Assembly: GCF_905171765.1 (NCBI RefSeq)
Contig: NC_053389.1
Location: forward strand, 785,794,772-785,858,771
DNA from: Bufo bufo
Taxonomy: Eukaryota > Chordata > Amphibia > Anura > Bufonidae
DNA: 64,000 nucleotides
Reading direction: 5' to 3'
In this document: positions 9,901-22,671 of the stretch, one piece after another
How positions within the stretch are numbered: position 1 is the first letter of the stretch
Layout of the letters: each line of letters starts with the position of its first letter
Translations under genes and position numbers: made by a program
Notes under the pieces: model-generated
Databases searched by the model: none
What the model saw: only the letters and a program-made list of their open reading frames with translations
What the model was told of the DNA's origin: nothing

Positions 9901-12900
9901 CTGGGCACTATACTATATAGACACTGTATGAGGCTGTTATTTGGGCACTATACTATATATACACTGTATGGTGCTGTTATTTGGGCACTATACTATATAG
10001 ACACTGTATGGTGCTGTTATTTGGGCACTATACTATATATACACTGTATGGTACTGTTATTTGGGCACTATACTATATATACACTGTATGGTGCTGTTAT
10101 TTGGGCACTATACTATATACACACTGTATGGTGCTGTTATTTGAGCACTATACTATATAGACACTGTATGGTGCTGTTATTTGGGCACTATACTATATAG
10201 ACAGCGTATGGTGCTGTTATTTGGGCACTATACTATATAGACACTGTATGGTGCTGTTATTTGGGCATTATACTATATAGATGCCATATGGTGCTGTTAT
10301 TTGGGCACTATACTATATACACACTGTATGGTGCTGTTATTTGGGCACTATACTATATAGACACTGTATGGTGCTGTTATTTGGGCACTATACTATATAC
10401 ACACTGTATGGTGCTGTTATTTGGGCACTATACTATATAGGCACTGTATGGTGCTGTTATCTGGGCACTATACTATATACACACTGTATGGTGCTGTTAT
10501 TTGGGCACTATACTATATAGACACTGTAGGGTGCTGTTATTTGGGCACTATACTATATAGACACTGTATGAGGCTGTTATTTGGGCACTATACTATATAG
10601 ACACCGTATAGTGCTGTTATTTGGGCACTATACTATATACACACTGTATGGTGCTGTTATTTGGGCACTATACTATATACACACTGTATGAGGCTGTTAT
10701 TTGGGCACTATACTATATACACACTGTATGGTGCTGTTATTTGGGCACTATACTATATACACACTGTATGGTGCTGTTATTTGGGCACTATACTATATAG
10801 GCACTGTATGAGGCTGTTATTTGGGCACTATACTATATAGGCACTGTATGAGGCTGTTATTTGGGCACTATACTATATATACACTGTATGGTGCTGTTAT
10901 TTGGGCACTATACTATATAGGCACTGTATGAGGCTGTTATTTGGGCACTATACTATATAGACACTGTATGGTGCTGTTATTTGGGCACTATACTATATAG
11001 ACACTGTATGGTGCTGTTATTTGGGCACTATACTATATAGACACTGTATGGTGCTGTTATTTGGGCACTATACTATATACACACTGTATGGTACTGTTAT
11101 TTGGGCACTATACTATATATACATTGTATGGTGCTGTTATTTGGGCACTATACTATATAGACACTGTATGGTGCTGTTATTTGGGCACTATACTATATAT
11201 ACACTGTAGGGTGCTGTTATTTGGGCACTATACTATATAGACACTGTATGAGGCTGTTATTTGGGCACTATACTATATAGACACCGTATAGTGCTGTTAT
11301 TTGGGCACTATACTATATACACACTGTATGGTACTGTTATTTGGGCACTATACTATATATACACTGTATGGTGCTGTTATTTGGGCACTATACTATATAC
11401 ACACTGTATGGTACTGTTATTTGGGCACTATACTATATACACACTGTATGGTGCTGTTATTTGGGCACTATACTATATACACACTGTATGGTGCTGTTAT
11501 TTGGGCACTATACTATATAGACACTGTATGAGGCTGTTATTTGGGCACTATACTATATACACACTGTATGGTGCTGTTATTTGGGCACTATACTATATAG
11601 GCACTGTATGAGGCTGTTATTTGGGCACTATACTATATACACACTGTATGGTGCTGTTATTTGGGCACTATACTATATAGACACTGTATGAGGCTGTTAT
11701 TTGGGCACTATACTATATACACACTGTATGGTGCTGTTATTTGGGCACTATACTATATACACACTGTATGGTGCTGTTATTTGGGCACTATACTATATAC
11801 ACACTGTATGGTGCTGTTATCTGGGCACTATACTATATAGACACTGTATGAGGCTGTTATTTGGGCACTATACTATATATACACTGTATGGTGCTGTTAT
11901 TTGGGCACTATACTATATACACACTGTATGGTGCTGTTATCTGGGCACTATACTATATAGACACCGTATGGTGCTGTTATTTGGGCACTATACTATATAG
12001 ACACCGTATGGTGCTGTTATTTGGGCACTATACTATATATACACTGTATGGTGCTGTTATCTGGGCACTATACTATATACACACTGTATGGTGCTGTTAT
12101 TATGGGCACTATACTATATATACATTGTATGAGGCTGTTATTTGGGCACTATACTATATACACACTGTATGGTGCTGTTATTTGGGCACTATACTATATA
12201 TACACTGTATGGTGCTGTTATTTGGGCACTATACTATATAGGCACTGTATGGTGCTGTTATCTGGGCACTATACTATATATACACTGTATGGTGCTGTTA
12301 TTTGGGCACTATACTATATAGACACTGTATGGTGCTGTTATTTGGGCACTATACTATATAGGCACTGTATGGTGCTGTTATTTGGGCACTATACTATATA
12401 CACACTGTATGAGGCTGTTATTTGGGCACTATACTATATAGACACCGTATGGTGCTGTTATTTGGGCACTATACTATATATACACTGTATGGTGCTGTTA
12501 TTTGGGCACTATACTATATAGGCACTGTATGGTGCTGTTATCTGGGCACTATACTATATATACACTGTATGGTGCTGTTATTTGGGCACTATACTATATA
12601 GACACTGTATGGTGCTGTTATTTGGGCACTATACTATATAGGCACTGTATGGTGCTGTTATTTGGGCACTATACTATATAGACACTGTATGAGGCTGTTA
12701 TCTGGGCACTATACTATATACACACTGTATGGTGCTGTTATTTGGGCACTATACTATATATACACTCTATGGTGCTGTTATTTGGGCACTATACTATATA
12801 CACACTGTATGAGGCTGTTATCTGGGCACTATACTATATACACACTGTATGGTGCTGTTATTTGGGCACTATACTATATAGACACTGTATGGTGCTGTTA

Positions 12901-14043
12901 TTTGGGCACTATACTATATAGACACTGTATGGTGCTGTTATCTGGGCACTATACTATATATACACTGTATGGTGCTGTTATTTGGGCACTATACTATATA
13001 GGCACTGTATGGTGCTGTTATTTGGGCACTATACTATATACACACTGTATGGTACTGTTATTTGGGCACTATACTATATAGACACTGTATGGTGCTGTTA
13101 TTTGGGCACTATACTATATAGGCACTGTATGGTGCTGTTATTTGGGCACTATACTATATACACACTGTATGGTGCTGTTATTTGGGCACTATACTATATA
13201 GGCACTGTATGGTGCTGTTATTTGGGCACTATACTATATAGGCACTGTAGGGTGCTGTTATTTGGGCACTATACTATATAGGCACTGTATGGTGCTGTTA
13301 TTTGGGCACTATACTATATACACACTGTATGGTACTGTTATTTGGGCACTATACTATATAGACACTGTATGGTGCTGTTATTTGGGCACTATACTATATA
13401 GGCACTGTATGGTGCTGTTATTTGGGCACTATACTATATACACACTGTATGGTGCTGTTATTTGGGCACTATACTATATACACACTGTATGAGGCTGTTA
13501 TTTGGGCACTATACTATATATACACTGTATGGTGCTGTTATTTGGGCACTATACTATATATACACTGTATGGTGCTGTTATTTGGGCACTATACTATATA
13601 TACACTGTATGGTGCTGTTATTTGGGCACTATACTATATACACACTGTATGAGGCTGTTATCTGGGCACTATACTATATAGACACTGTATGGTGCTGTTA
13701 TTTGGGCACTATACTATATATACACTGTATGGTGCTGTTATTTGGGCATTAAACTATATAGACACTGTATGGTGCTGTTATTTGGGCACTATACTATATA
13801 TACACTGTATGGTACTGTTATTTGGGCACTATACTATATATACACTGTATGGTGCTGTTATTTGGGCACTATACTATATATACACTGTATGAGGCTGTTA
13901 TCTGGGCACTATACTATATAGACACTGTATGGTGCTGTTATTTGGGCACTATACTATATATACACTGTATAGTGCTGTTATTTGGGCATTATACTATATA
14001 GATGCCATATGGTGCTGTTATTTGGGCACTATACTATATAGAC
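6914..14043 (+). repeat. 40-bp satellite array, about 178 copies
   Basis: Head-to-tail 40-bp monomers of the form tggtgctgttatttgggcac followed by tatactatatacacactgta. Variation is concentrated at a few positions: gtg/gag/gta after tatg, ttt/tct before gggcac, and c/g/t plus ac/gc after tata. Register is kept for over 5 kb and shifts once, by +1, near 12101 (ttattatggg). Higher-order structure is clear (see findings). The monomer has no stop codon in any forward frame, so open frames of up to 166 codons appear. They encode a 40-residue peptide repeated because 3 x 40 nt = 40 codons and are not credible genes. The last monomer runs into a different repeat at 14044. Confidence 0.97.
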
Positions 14044-14560
14044 TGCGAACCAAGTAGTGCATGTCTCCACATGCATTCACACAACCATATTTTCAGTCCG
14101 CATCCGATCCACATTTTTTTGCGGATCAGATGTGTACCCATTCATTTCAACTGGGCCGCAAAAGATGCAGTCAGCACATTGTGTCTGTTCCGCAGCCCTG
14201 CAAAAAAATAGAACCCCTCCTATTCTTGTCCATTTTTATAACATAGTGCGGGACTTCAAAATGCGGGATGCACACAGCCGGTATCCATGTTTTGCGGATC
14301 AGCAATATGCAAACTGCAAACCGGATATGTTCATGTAAAAGGGGCCTAAGATGTCATGCACAAGACTGTATGAGTTTTGCTTTCTGCAAAATTCGGATCC
14401 ACAAAATAGAGACGATGTCCGTATAGCACCTTTTTTTGCGGACCCTTTGTCTTCATTGAGTCTGTGGACTGCATTTTGTTGCTGAGAATAGGACATGTTC
14501 TATCTTTTGCTGAATAGAAACATAGACCGCAAAATGCATATGGTCGTGTGCATGAGGCCT
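14044..14560. mobile_element. Two abutting Harbinger-like short elements
   Basis: Two related segments appear joined near 14348. The first runs from about 14071 to 14347 and ends in aaaaggggcctaa; the second runs from there to 14559 and ends in ggtcgtgtgcatgaggcc followed by taa. The second end matches the terminal sequence of the elements at 15401-15876 and 63268-63709. Interiors are rich in gcggatc and gcaaaat motifs that recur in both orientations. There is no coding capacity. The left boundary is uncertain because it is eroded against the 40-bp array. Confidence 0.55.
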
Positions 14561-15257
14561 AAAATCAATGGGTACGTGATACGTGAGGTTGGACCCCAGC
14601 TGATCAAAAAATTACGCCATATCCTTCGGAGAAACCATCACATTTACAGGATGGGAAACAAAAATGTCACATAAAAGCTGAAAACGAGCCCATTGCAGCA
14701 ATGTTTAGCGACCCCCCCAGTCCACCGCCACTTCCCTCCTACAGCCACATATTTATGAGTTCCCCTATAAATTTAAATCTGCGGTGGGATCCTTTCCAGA
14801 CAAGGCAAATATCGTTTAGGATGTAATTCTAGCTGCAGCTATATCCCTCATTGCTCAGCATATCTCTACAGCAGGCGGAAAGAGTTAATGCCTGTAAAAA
14901 TTGGTGTGCGAGAAAGGCCCGAAAACCTCAGCCCTCAGCGCAGTCCCATCTGATGGAGAACATCTGTTCTGTAATGCTAGGCAGGCACAGGAGATGACAC
15001 ATGTGGGCTGAGATGTCACATCTTACGTGAACCCTTATTAGCTACAGCCCAAGCCACTTTTGGGGCTGGGAGAATACACAGAGAATGGGTGGAAGGGCAA
15101 GAGGTCTGAATTCCAGGGTCGGAGGGTAAACAGAGCGTCAAGGGGCGAGAGGATAAATAGTCTGCAGAATAGGAGAACCTAAAAAAAATGTCCATACAAT
15201 GCCATGACAAAAAAAATTAAACATTTTTAAATTATTTTTCATCTTTTAAAATTGGAA
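14561..15257. other. No gene seen
   Basis: About 0.7 kb of apparently single-copy, non-coding DNA. No conserved protein frame, RNA gene or recognisable repeat was seen. Confidence 0.5.
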
Positions 15258-16660
15258 CATGCTGGTGGAGTCACCATGTACATACATTACATTACTTGTA
15301 TTATACTCCAGAGCTGCACTCACTATTCTGCTGGTGGAGTCACTGTGTACATATATTACATTATTTATCCTGTACTAATCCTGAGTTACATCCTGTATTA
15401 GGCCTCTTGCACACGACCGTATGGCTTTTTCAGTGTTTTGCGGGCCGTTTTTTCCAGATCCGTTGTTCCATTTTTTGTTTCCGTTGTGTTTCCGTTTCAG
15501 TTCCGTTTTTCCGTTTCGTTTTTCCGTATGGCATATACAGTATACAGTAATTACATAGAAAAAATTGGGCTGGGCATAACATTTTCAATAGAAGGTTCCG
15601 CAAAAAACTGAATGGATACGGAAGACATACGGATGCATTTCCGTATGTGTTCCGTTTTATTTGCGGACCCATTGACTTGAGAGGAGCCACGGAACGTGAT
15701 TTGCGGGCAATAATAGGACATGTTCTATCTTTCAACGGAACGGAAATATGGAAACGGAATGCATACAGAGTACAGTCCGTTTTTTTTTGCGGAACCATTG
15801 AAATTAATGGTTCCGTATACGGAATGCAAAAAACGGCCCGTAAACGGGGAAAAAAAACGGTCGCGTAAAAGAGGCCTTATACTCCAGAGCTCTACTCACT
15901 ATTCTGCTGTGGGGTCAATGTGTACATACATTACATTACTTATCCTGTACTGATCCTGAGTTACATCCTGTATTATTCTCCAGAGCTGCACTCACTATTC
16001 TGCTGGTAGAGTCCCTGTGTATATGCATTACTTATCCCATACTGATCCTGAGTATATCCTGCATTATACTCCAGAGCTGCACTCACTATTCTGCTGGTTC
16101 AGTCACTGTGTACATACATTACATTACTTATCCTGTACTGATCCTGAGTTACATCCTGTATTATACTCCAGAGCTGCACTCACTATTCTGCTGGTAGAGT
16201 CACTGTGTATATGCATTACTTATCCCATACTGATCCTGAGTTACATCCTGTATTATACTCCAGAGCTGCACTCACTATTCTGCTGGTAGAGTCACTGTGT
16301 ATATGCATTACTTATCCCATACTGATCCTGAGTTACATCCTGTATTATACTCCAGAGCTGCACTCACTATTCTGCTGGTAGAGTCACTGTGTATATGCAT
16401 TACTTATCCCATACTGATCCTGAGTTACATCCTGTATTATACTCCAGAGCTGCACTCACTATTCTGCTGGTAGAGTCACTGTGTATATGCATTACTTATC
16501 CCATACTGATCCTGAGTTACATCCTGTATTATACTCCAGAGCTGCACTCACTATTCTGATGATAGAGTCACTGTGTATATACATTACTTATCCTATACTG
16601 ATCCTGAGTATATCCTGTTTTATACTTCAGAGCTGTGCCCATACCCTAATACTTACACCA
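15258..16660 (+). repeat. 92-97 bp satellite array, interrupted by a MITE
   Basis: About ten monomers containing gtattatactccagagctg and ctattctgctgg. In the right half the monomers are almost identical and 92 bp long (variant tatatgcattacttatccca); left-half monomers are 97 bp (variant tacatacattacattactta). The high identity of the 16180-16560 copies suggests recent local amplification. A Harbinger-like element at 15401-15876 splits one monomer. Open frames across the array are not genes. Confidence 0.9.
15401..15876. mobile_element. Harbinger-like MITE with 3-bp TTA target duplication
   Basis: Ends are ggcctcttgcacacgaccgt on the left and gaggcc on the right (complement ggcctcttttacgcgaccgt). 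Because the element sits inside a satellite monomer, the empty site can be read from neighbouring monomers as gtattatactcc; here the left side ends gtatta and the right side begins ttatactcc, so TTA is duplicated. A 3-bp TWA duplication is characteristic of the PIF/Harbinger superfamily. The 476-bp interior consists of ttccgt and acggaa runs in opposing orientation and encodes nothing. Confidence 0.8.
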
Positions 16661-17265
16661 AACACTTTACAATGTGATGTGTATTTCTTTATGGGGTTTC
16701 TAAACCAGACAATCCCTCGATACCAGTGCCAGTGAGACCTGAGAAACAGACCATGGTGGACATAGATGTTACCCATGACTAAAGCTGCATTGCCGCTGTG
16801 TACCCCACCTCATTCTGTGTTAGTAATCAGATTTTTTCTAAAAATAAATCCAGGTGGAGAACCTCTTTATTTTTGGCTGTTCTGTATGTCGACAACTTAT
16901 GTCATAAATACTTTCGCCATGACAAATTGTTCTGTACATTATTGATATATTACTCCATCCCGATCTCAGACTCCTCTGTTTCTAAGCTAAACCTACAACT
17001 CTGACAGATGAAGTGAAACGAAAATACATGAGCTAGCCAAGCGGCATTCTCCTACCGCTGTGCCGCACCTTTCCACAATCCACACATTTCATAAAACTAG
17101 AAATGAAATAGACATTGGGTATTAGAGAATGTCACAAGAATATTACTAATGTCACCAAACAGCATGAAAACAATCTGTATATAGGGGAGGGATCATATAC
17201 ATGTCAGTATAACTGCTGTAAAAACTTCTTACTGTAATATTACAATATAATATTCCATGTATCAC
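16661..17265. other. No gene seen
   Basis: About 0.6 kb of AT-rich, non-coding DNA between two satellite arrays. Open frames are short and match no family I know. Confidence 0.5.
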
Positions 17266-19157
17266 GGCCTATATCTCCTTCTATTACTCCATATAACCTC
17301 TCCTATATCTCCTTCTATTACTCCATATAACCTCTCCTATATCTCCTCTTATTACTCCATATAACCTCTCCTATATCTCCTCCTATTACTCCATATAACC
17401 TGTCCTATATCTCCTCCTATTACTCCATATAACGTCCCCTATATCTCCTCCTATTACTCCATATAACTTCTCCTATTACTCCATATAACCTCTCCTATAT
17501 CTCCTCCTATTACTCCATATAACCTTTCCTATATCTCCTCCTATTACTCCATATAACGTCCCCTATATCTCCTCCTATTTCTCCATATGAGCTATCCTAT
17601 ATTTCCTCCTATTACTCCATATATCCTCCTATATCTCCTCTTATTATTCTTTATATCCTCTCCTACATCCCCTCCTATTACTCCATATATCCTCTCCTAT
17701 AGCTCCTCCTGTAACTCCATATAACCTCTCCTATATCTCCTCTTATATCTCCTCCTATTACTCCATATATCCTCTCCTATATCTTCTCCTATTACTCCAT
17801 ATAACCTCTCCTATATCTCCTCCTGTTACTCCATATAACCTCTCCTATATCTCATCTTATTACTCCATATAACCTCTCCTATATCTTCTATTACTCCATA
17901 TAACCTCTCCTATATTTCCTCTTATATCTCCTCCTATTACTCCATATAACCTCTCCTATATCTCCTCCTATTACTTTATATATCCTCTCCTATATCTCCT
18001 CCTATTACTCCATATATCCTCTCCTATATCTCCTCCTATTACTCCATATAACCTCTCCTTTATCTCCTCCTATTACCCCATATATCCTCTCCTATATCTC
18101 CTCCTATTACTCCATGTAATCTCTCCTATATCTCCTCCTATTACTCCATATACCCTCTCCTATATCTCCTCCTATAACTCCATATAACCTCTCCTATAGC
18201 TCCTCCTGTAACTCCATATAACCTCTCCTATATCTCCTCTTATATCTCCTCCTATTACTCCATATATCCTCTCCTATATCTTCTCCTATTACTCCATATA
18301 ACCTCTCCTATATCTCCTCCTGTTACTCCATATAACCTCTCCTATATCTCATCTTATTACTCCATATAACCTCTCCTATATCTTCTATTACTCCATATAA
18401 CCTCTCCTATATTTCCTCTTATATCTCCTCCTATTACTCCATATAACCTCTCCTATATCTCCTCCTATTACTTTATATATCCTCTCCTATATCTCCTCCT
18501 ATTACTCCATATACCCTCTCCTATATCTCCTCCTATTACTCCATATATCCTCTCCTATATCTCCTCCTATTACCCCATATAACCTCTCCTATATCTCCTC
18601 CTATTACCCCATATATCCTCTCCTATATCTCCTCCTATTACTCCATGTAATCTCTCCTATATCTCCTCCTATTACTCCATATACCCTCTCCTATACCTCC
18701 TCCTATTACTCCATATATCCTCTCCTGTATCTCCTATTACTCCATATAACCTCTCCTATATCTCTCCCTATTACTCCATAAAACCTCTCCTATATCTCCT
18801 CCTATTACTCCATATAACCTTTCCTATATCTCCTCCTATTACTCCATATATCCTCTCCTATATCTCTCCCTATTACTCCATATAACCTCTCCTATATCTC
18901 CTCCTATTACTCCATATAACCTCTCCTATATCTACACCTATTACTCCATATAACCTCTCCTATATCTCCTCCTATTACTCCATATAACCTTTCCTATATC
19001 TCCTCCTATTACTCCGTGTAACCTCTCCTATATCTACACCTATTACTCCATATAACCTCTCCTATATCTCCTCCTATTACTCCATATAACCTTTCCTATA
19101 TCTCCTCCTATTACTCCGTGTAACCTCTCCTCAATCTCCTCCTATTACTCCATATAA
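17266..19157 (+). repeat. 34-bp satellite array, locus 1
   Basis: Pyrimidine-rich 34-bp monomers built from ccatataacctctcctata and tctcctcctattac, about 55 copies, with length variants where a half-unit is skipped. A block beginning agctcctcctgtaactcc at 17701 is repeated at 18198, an internal duplication of about 497 bp. The same monomer forms the larger array at 36118-40660 in the same orientation. The + strand is almost free of G. Confidence 0.95.
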
Positions 19158-20019
19158 GATCTTCTATATGGCTTCCCTTTATTTCATATGACTACTATAC
19201 AATGTCTGTACTGTTCTTCTTAAAACTTATGCCTCCTTACAACTTCCATACGTCCATGCTTTTTTACTTTGTTGTCTGAGTCATTGCCTTTAGTCTGCAG
19301 CTTCACACACGAGTCCATTGTTTCCCTGATTGCCTTGGTTCAGCTTTGTTCCTACTACTACAGAACTATATAAATCATGGATTCCTATGCTTTATAAACA
19401 TGAAATGCTTCACTTACTTGAGAATCCTCATTGCATTTCTCTGCCTTATCCTAGTTTTCCTGGCACAGTGGAAGCCCATGGTTCATCTTTCATCTCTGTT
19501 CCTTGTAACTTTCCTTTCATCTCTTCTCCCTCGTACTCCTTAGCAGACACAAAATCCCCTCATTCATCTCTGAATTCCTTTGTCTTATATTTCAGGATAC
19601 AACATCCAAATCATATAATGATCTGGTCTCCTGGAACTCTCCGTCGGCCCAGGTAGCACAACAGGCAGGTCTGCGTCTGCCTTCCAAATTCATTGGTCCT
19701 GTGTGGATTTGTCTCCACCTCTCACATAGTGTGTACACATACCTAAATGCCTGCGTGCATGGTTGCTACCTCGCTTAGTATGTACATAGGAGTTGCTTAT
19801 CCCCAGGAGCTAAGTCCCTGTCATTTGAAGTGGCCCATTCCCACAGTTTGAGAGTTCTGAATTAGAGACCTTCCTCGCTTAGACTTTACAGCTGTCTTTG
19901 GGAACTAGGAATGTGGGAAAGATCTGTACTGCCTCAAAAACTGCCACAAAATTCCATGTTTGATTCCATCTAAAAGTGGTTTCCCAGTTTGTACAACCCT
20001 CAAAAGGTGTTCCTTGTAT
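19158..20019. other. No gene seen
   Basis: Non-coding DNA with no convincing protein, RNA or repeat match. Frames of up to 108 codons show no family resemblance. Confidence 0.45.
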
Positions 20020-21180
20020 GATGCAACCATCACAGGAGGTCCTAAAAAACTATTTACCTAGCAGAAATTAAAGTATTATATGGCAGCCACCGAAAACAAT
20101 ATGCCAGCTACACAATACGTGCACAAGATGTATCCAACAGATTGAAAGCTTCTTCTTGTCTAGAATGGACAAGTAAGGTCCATTTACGCTGGTAGATTTA
20201 TGTCCAGTAACAAGATCCAATTGACACTATAGCAAGTTGTTTAGTGCTTGTTTAAAGACCTTCATATGGGCAGATAATTGCCGGAACCAACGGCTCCATC
20301 AATGGTTTCTATGTCAACATATGCTTGTTTGTTGGCTGATCAGTGGGCCCTTTCGCGAGGAAATTATTGAAACATCTCTCTTGGTCCATAATCAGCCTGT
20401 GTAAAAGGCTCATATGAATGATGAGGTGATTATGAGAGTCATAAGTATTAATTTCCCCACAGAATTCAAGAACCAGGTTGGCAGACTAAGGTCTACAAGA
20501 CTGAATGCCCTACTCTTTCCCAAATGGACAAATAAGAGGTCCTCCAATGAGATGATCACCAGAGGTTCTTAAAATTTGACTAGCAGAAAATTAATTAGGG
20601 GTGGCACCCACCAAAACCATTGAACCAGATATGTACATATATTACGTTAAGTTGGATCCACCAGCTTGTTCTGAACGGACAAGTAAGGTGAGCTCCAATA
20701 ATGCGTGATCACAGGAGGTCCTCAGCAAAAAATTTCCCTGTTGAAGATTGAAGTATTATTTGACACTCGCCAGAATCAATGAGCTTCCTGTGTAATATAT
20801 GGTCAAGCAGAGTCCATAAGATCGATAGACTCTCTTCGACCCAAATGGACAAATAAGGCTCACACTTCAGTTATTTGACTAGTTATTTCCATCAGTTAGC
20901 CAAAACCAGTAGCGAAGCCTACTGAAAGATAAGGTATAATGGAAAGATCTGCACCTGTTCTGTGTTTTAGACCCACACCTGGTTTTGGCTCACAATAACT
21001 GATGGAAGTAACTGACCAAATAACTGAATAATGATGAGGAGGTCCTAAGTAATTTCCCTTCAGCAAAAAGTTACGTATTACTTGAATAAATGAGTAGACA
21101 ATATAATTCATGGTCCACCAGAGCTTGATACCCTCTGTGTCCTAAATGGACTAGCCTGTTTCATAACATACTGGCAACGA
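20020..21180 (+). repeat. Old degenerate tandem repeat, about 170-bp unit
   Basis: Four to five diverged units share an ordered set of motifs: gatcacaggaggtcct, then a cagcaaaaa or tagcagaaa stretch, gtattat, and a tail resembling aatggacaaataagg. Units start near 20030, 20545, 20705 and 21035. Divergence is high, so this is an ancient array. A short inverted-repeat element at 20861-21030 lies between two units. Confidence 0.5.
20861..21030. mobile_element. Short inverted-repeat element
   Basis: Left arm: cttcagttatttgact, then ttccatcagtt and gccaaaaccag. The right arm is its complement in reverse order: ctggttttggctc, aactgatggaa, gaccaaataactga. The loop is about 70 bp. A similar motif (ttatttggtcagttttgg) occurs at about 26280, so the family is dispersed. 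Superfamily unknown. Confidence 0.65.
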
Positions 21181-21762
21181 TGTGACGTTAAACCTCCATT
21201 AATAATTATTCCTAATTGATACCACTACTTTTTCATTATTGAAACCTCAATCTTATATGATATGTGATGAACTTCTGTACATCCTACCACCAAAATATCA
21301 GGGCAAGTCCTTCATTCTATTAACCAAATACTCTGTACGTCCTAACATATCTTGACTCTGCAGTGCCTAGGTCTGTTCATCCAGCAGTAGTATGGTACAC
21401 AGTACTTTTTTGCACCTGTAAGAGTGCCTTCATCGTCTCCTTACCTTTCTTAGGTTTGCATTCAGCACTTTTCTAATCCCAGACGTGAAGACCCACAATC
21501 CAAATTTTACAAACTTGTTAAATCCACAGAAAAAAAAAGTGCATCCAAAGCTGAGGATCTTAACCCGAGCACATGATCCAGAATAGACCTGTAGCTGCTG
21601 TGTATCTGGACAGGTCTTCGGATCTCCTAGGCTGTAGAATGTATCCTTGTCTGCTCCAAGTCAGCATCTTAGTAAGTTGTCAACTTTCCCTCTCCCACTC
21701 GCAACTTGCCAAAGTGGGGGGTGTTTGGGGTGTGCTCACTACAGCCATGATTTTGTCCTGTG

Positions 21763-21799
<37 letters not shown>

Positions 21800-22531
21800 T
21801 CTCACTTCTTCCCCCTCTTCTCCTTGAAAAACAGAATCCAGATGTTTTCCTCTACTTTTGGCTCTGGGACTCTCTGAGAAGAAGAAGAAGGGGGGGGGGG
21901 GGGGGGTTAGACGGAGAGAGGGGGCCGAGCTTAATAAAGGAGGGAGTGGGAAAAAAGGAAAGAGAAAAACAGCAATGCCTTATAGCAAAACATGTCTTTT
22001 TGGTCAGCAGCCTGAAGACAGAAGAGGACAGGGAGAATTGAGCTCTACAACCCCTTTCTGACTATCTCCTCCCCCTCGCTCTCATTCAGTGCTTGCCTTC
22101 CCCCTCCACACTCTTTGCAGGCACACAGTGACTATTCTTTACTATCTAACTAATTATGGAAACTGCAATTTCAACAAGGCAGCTGCTATATGGGGGGAGG
22201 GTTTGACTGTTTTCTTTTGTGTGTAATCTGTTCTAAGCAAGTTTTTATTTTAATATTTTTTTTGGGGGGGGTTGAGGAAGGAAAATCTGGAGTTGCATGA
22301 AGTCATGTATGTAAGCGTAAGGTTAAACTGAACCACAAGGTAACCTGCTGACAGTGACGAGATTAGGAGGTAAAGGGTCATCTCTGTGTATACTGTGACA
22401 GTATCCTCTGCCACTCCTGGGCCCCCATGCAAAGTCTGCACCAGGGCCCTTGAACCATCACACTATTATGTGACAGTCCTTCTAGAGTTCTTCCAAACAT
22501 CGGGACATGAGAGTAAAGAAAGTTCTAAGAC
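21181..22531. other. No gene seen; simple repeats
   Basis: No gene recognised. A (CT)n run occupies about 21762-21792 and a poly-G tract about 21890-21906. The rest is unclassified non-coding DNA. Confidence 0.5.
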
Positions 22532-22671
22532 AGGGATCAGCAACCTTCAGCAGCTACAACTCCCAGCATGCACACTTGCTTGGCTGCTCTCAGAACTCTC
22601 ATAGAAGTCACTAGAGCATGCTGGGGGTTGTACTTTCACAACAGCTGGAGTACTGGAGGTTGCTGACCCCC
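22532..22671. mobile_element. 140-bp inverted-repeat element
   Basis: Ends agggatcagcaacct and aggttgctgacccc are complementary. Inside, tacaactcccagcatgc faces gcatgctgggggttgta. It would fold into a near-complete hairpin, a foldback MITE. It has no coding content. Confidence 0.7.

Noticed and set aside
12021..12521. 166-codon frame with a repeated hydrophobic 40-residue peptide, resembling a membrane protein
   Set aside because: It is the 40-bp array translated. Equivalent frames occur in all three phases throughout the array, as expected of stop-free repeats.
6914..14043. CRISPR array
   Set aside because: Monomers are directly adjacent with no unique spacers, the context is vertebrate, and no cas genes are present.
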